In this document: piece by piece, positions 63,301 through 64,000 of the stretch
Position numbering within the stretch: position 1 is the stretch's first letter
How the letters are laid out: each line of letters begins with the position of its first letter
From: Saprospiraceae bacterium
Lineage (GTDB): Bacteria > Bacteroidota > Bacteroidia > Chitinophagales > Saprospiraceae
DNA length: 64,000 bases
Direction of reading: 5' to 3'
Assembly (NCBI GenBank): GCA_020629515.1
Contig: JAHDDE010000007.1
Coordinates: 1-64,000 of the forward strand
Program-made: the position numbers and the translations under genes
Notes under the pieces: model-generated
Database searches by the model: none
The model's input: only the letters and a program-made list of their open reading frames with translations
What the model was told of the DNA's origin: nothing

Positions 63301-63529
63301 GATAGGGGGTAATCATTATTTATACAAACCTCAATTTGGCAGAGACGATGCCTCGCAGGGTCATGTGATTTTAGGAAACAGAGAAAGCGGCGATTATCGG
63401 TTTAGTGATTGCTTTAATATGGGTATAAAAGGACAGATAAGGAATATAACTCAGATTGCTGAAGATGAGTATTTAATCGGGGTATCAGGAGAAAATATTA
63501 AAAAGTATAAGATTAATTATGATGAATAG
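60302..63529 (+). CDS. Surface lipoprotein with VCBS/FG-GAP repeats (CRTAC1/ASPIC-like)
   Basis: 1075 residues. Lipoprotein signal LLLSCS (Cys20). At least ten FG-GAP/VCBS calcium-binding repeats are present, each around a D.D.DG..D motif: GDLDNDGLDDIYFTG, DINADGLKDIYVC, DFDRDGDLDCYLL, DLNEDGYDDIVLT, DIDHDGDLDIIGA. The ASPIC/UnbV-like segment WPTGQIEMF lies near residue 560. Such beta-propeller lipoproteins often follow SusCD pairs in Bacteroidota and may help capture or present substrate at the surface. The final gene overlaps its end by 8 bp. Confidence 0.87.
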   Translation: MNSSKPYIYAVFSVFLLLSCSTEEPYLFNRIEDSGVDFINELNYTQELNPYTYRNYYNGAGIGIGDLDNDGLDDIYFTGNQVDNKLYRNKGDLQFELIESEILKCAGSWSTGVSIVDINADGLKDIYVCKAGPPSGPNRSNQLFINKGNFQFEERAADYGLDVMGFSIHASFFDFDRDGDLDCYLLNNSIRSVGGYDLREGLREVSSDQGNKLLVNENGIFVDKSDELGIYTSEIGFGLGVITSDLNSDGWIDIYVANDFFERDYYYINQEGLRFEEVGEEYFSSFSLGSMGADAADIDNDGDQDILVVEMAPQSLERKKTKATYDSWDKYQRAVKSGYFHQFPRNMLHLNEQDYFKDVSRAKGLQATEWSWAPLIFDMNNDGLKDIFISNGIGKDLLDRDYLAFMANEQNVGKLIKDNAQSGLKQLIDIMPKSPVNNAYFLQLSNGEFEEQKKLIDRLPATISNAAGISDLDNDGDFDLIISNVNSVVNVLENNSEEPGKIIKLKKGNSDALVIGATVTVYSGSQKVVELINPYRGFQSTVTTDILFTKSDFIDSIHVLWPTGQIEMFSDDLESNMIELVFGLGREIQSLDKKLGKKQLTILELDSITYSYSQRQFNEFNKEKLLLQMSPTVDPLYIYDQKDNVMMIGAPQNQSLKIYDLDQNSLIGDQADFQTSFRAHTSDMMFIDYDNDGDQDVYVAHGSRVFSQYSAELNDVIYENLGNNRYLKRPDLISFPKAMLTGAVASGDLNEDGYDDIVLTDQFTDDIYGESSTVYYYQNVAGEKFELVSTYSQADFGVSQSVEIADLDKNGDLDIVVTGEWMGIEVLNLRDGTLVKRTESFALNSYRGFWRDIHIIDIDHDGDLDIIGANQGVNSVYNSDHKMFLNDFDKNGRREQVISQKIDSKDYPILDYDELVAQIPVIRKAFRFYKDYAKASMNELFSEDILSSSIVYGLDELRSGLFLNENGIFRFIPFPDAVQHSSMHAIETGDINHDGSIDILIGGNHYLYKPQFGRDDASQGHVILGNRESGDYRFSDCFNMGIKGQIRNITQIAEDEYLIGVSGENIKKYKINYDE

Positions 63530-64000
63530 GTTAGGCTTATTAATAAGCATCATAGGAATTTTATGTATATCGTGTAAGTCGGAATATGACCAGTTGGTTA
63601 GGTCAGAGTTATCATCTGGAGTAGTTTATGAAGAATTGATATTAGGATTAAAAATGGGTCAGTCTCAAAAAGAGTTTTTTGGGATCTGTTGGAAACTAAA
63701 TGAACAGCAATTAGTCAGTCATGGTCCTAATAACGAGAACGTGCGATATGTGATGAAAAAAGAGGAAATTGATGCTGACTCCAATACGGTTGAAATGTTG
63801 TTTTACGGCATATTTGATGAAGAAAGAGTTATGCGTGGGCTAAAAAAGAAAATCTCTTATCTACGATGGGCCCCATGGGCAGAAGACTATCATGCTTCCG
63901 CATTAATACCCAAATTGCAAGATTATTATATCAGAAAATTTCCAGGAAATCCATTCATCAAGGTCGATCTCGGCCTTGAGAAGATTAGTACGTATGTCAA
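63522..64000 (+). CDS. Lipoprotein of unknown function (3' end outside window)
   Basis: The frame runs from an ATG at 63522 to the end of the window without a stop (at least 159 residues). It begins with a lipoprotein signal ending GILCISCKSE (Cys18). The mature part has LKMGQSQKEFFGICWKLNEQ and later DYYIRKFPGNPFIKVDLGLE; I do not recognise a domain. The ATG overlaps the VCBS gene by 8 bp, so it belongs to the SusCD operon. This position suggests an accessory lipoprotein for uptake or surface assembly. Confidence 0.7.
   Translation, partial: MNRLGLLISIIGILCISCKSEYDQLVRSELSSGVVYEELILGLKMGQSQKEFFGICWKLNEQQLVSHGPNNENVRYVMKKEEIDADSNTVEMLFYGIFDEERVMRGLKKKISYLRWAPWAEDYHASALIPKLQDYYIRKFPGNPFIKVDLGLEKISTYV

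Noticed and set aside
1-64000. CRISPR arrays, tRNA or rRNA genes, transposases, phage or defence genes
   Set aside because: No regular spaced repeats, no cloverleaf or ribosomal segments, and no matching protein motifs were found on either strand by reading.

Overview
This is an AT-rich stretch of chromosome from a member of the Bacteroidota. It is most likely from a marine or saprospiral-type lineage, but the sequence alone does not fix the genus. The assignment rests on type IX secretion parts (PorQ and a C-terminal sorting domain), a SusC/SusD pair, many Bacteroidota-only families (DUF4271, DUF4837, YwqK-like lipoproteins, GH3/beta-lactamase fusions), near absence of Shine-Dalgarno sequences, and promoter elements of the TAnnTTTG type. 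I saw no rRNA, tRNA, CRISPR array, insertion sequence, phage or recognisable defence system. The window is mostly core and envelope genes, with a nutrient-uptake locus at the right end.

Layout. 1-3.8 kb: end of a periplasmic PPIase, a YwqK-like lipoprotein, PorQ, and a secreted DUF3299-like protein. 3.9-7.7 kb: 2-oxoglutarate dehydrogenase E2 with two lipoyl domains, a membrane protein and a secreted amidohydrolase. 7.7-9.6 kb (minus): an HK/OmpR-type two-component pair with a tandem TGTTAA box upstream. 9.7-13.9 kb: DUF4271, hemD, Nudix, START and sugar dehydrogenase genes in one tight run. 14-20.4 kb: the complete six-gene Na+-translocating NADH:quinone reductase operon nqrABCDEF, in which NqrA carries an extra N-terminal signal/membrane segment. 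20.5-26.1 kb: lipid-type enzymes (alpha/beta hydrolase, thioesterase, acyl-CoA ligase, cytochrome P450) and a small metzincin-like lipoprotein. 26.1-33.4 kb (minus): a large T9SS-exported protein and a cassette of three amidohydrolases, of which only one keeps the zinc ligands. 33.6-40.6 kb: GH3/beta-lactamase fusion, FtsX-type permease, a small protein, two tandem cyclophilin lipoproteins (one with a PKD domain) and a polyphosphate-glucokinase-like ROK kinase. 40.6-43.8 kb (minus): a TPR protein and a sigma/anti-sigma/Spy-like operon. 43.9-52.8 kb: acyltransferase, NAD+-dependent DNA ligase with an altered zinc finger, MoxR ATPase, DUF4837 lipoprotein, a propeller/barrel envelope protein and an MBL hydrolase. 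52.9-64 kb: vanadium-haloperoxidase-like lipoprotein, a LacI regulator, and a divergent SusC-SusD-VCBS-lipoprotein operon that runs off the end.

How it fits together. Nqr supplies a sodium gradient and quinol. TonB-type uptake is represented by SusCD, presumably under the LacI regulator, whose intergenic region holds four copies of an ACG(A/G)TA-type motif. Folding and envelope quality control is heavily represented by the PPIases, the cell-wall recycling GH3 enzyme and the extracytoplasmic sigma operon. The observations most worth follow-up are the membrane-anchored NqrA, the triple amidohydrolase cassette with two dead-looking members, the two-component autoregulation box, and the LacI operator candidates. 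I did not find a clearly novel multi-gene system.
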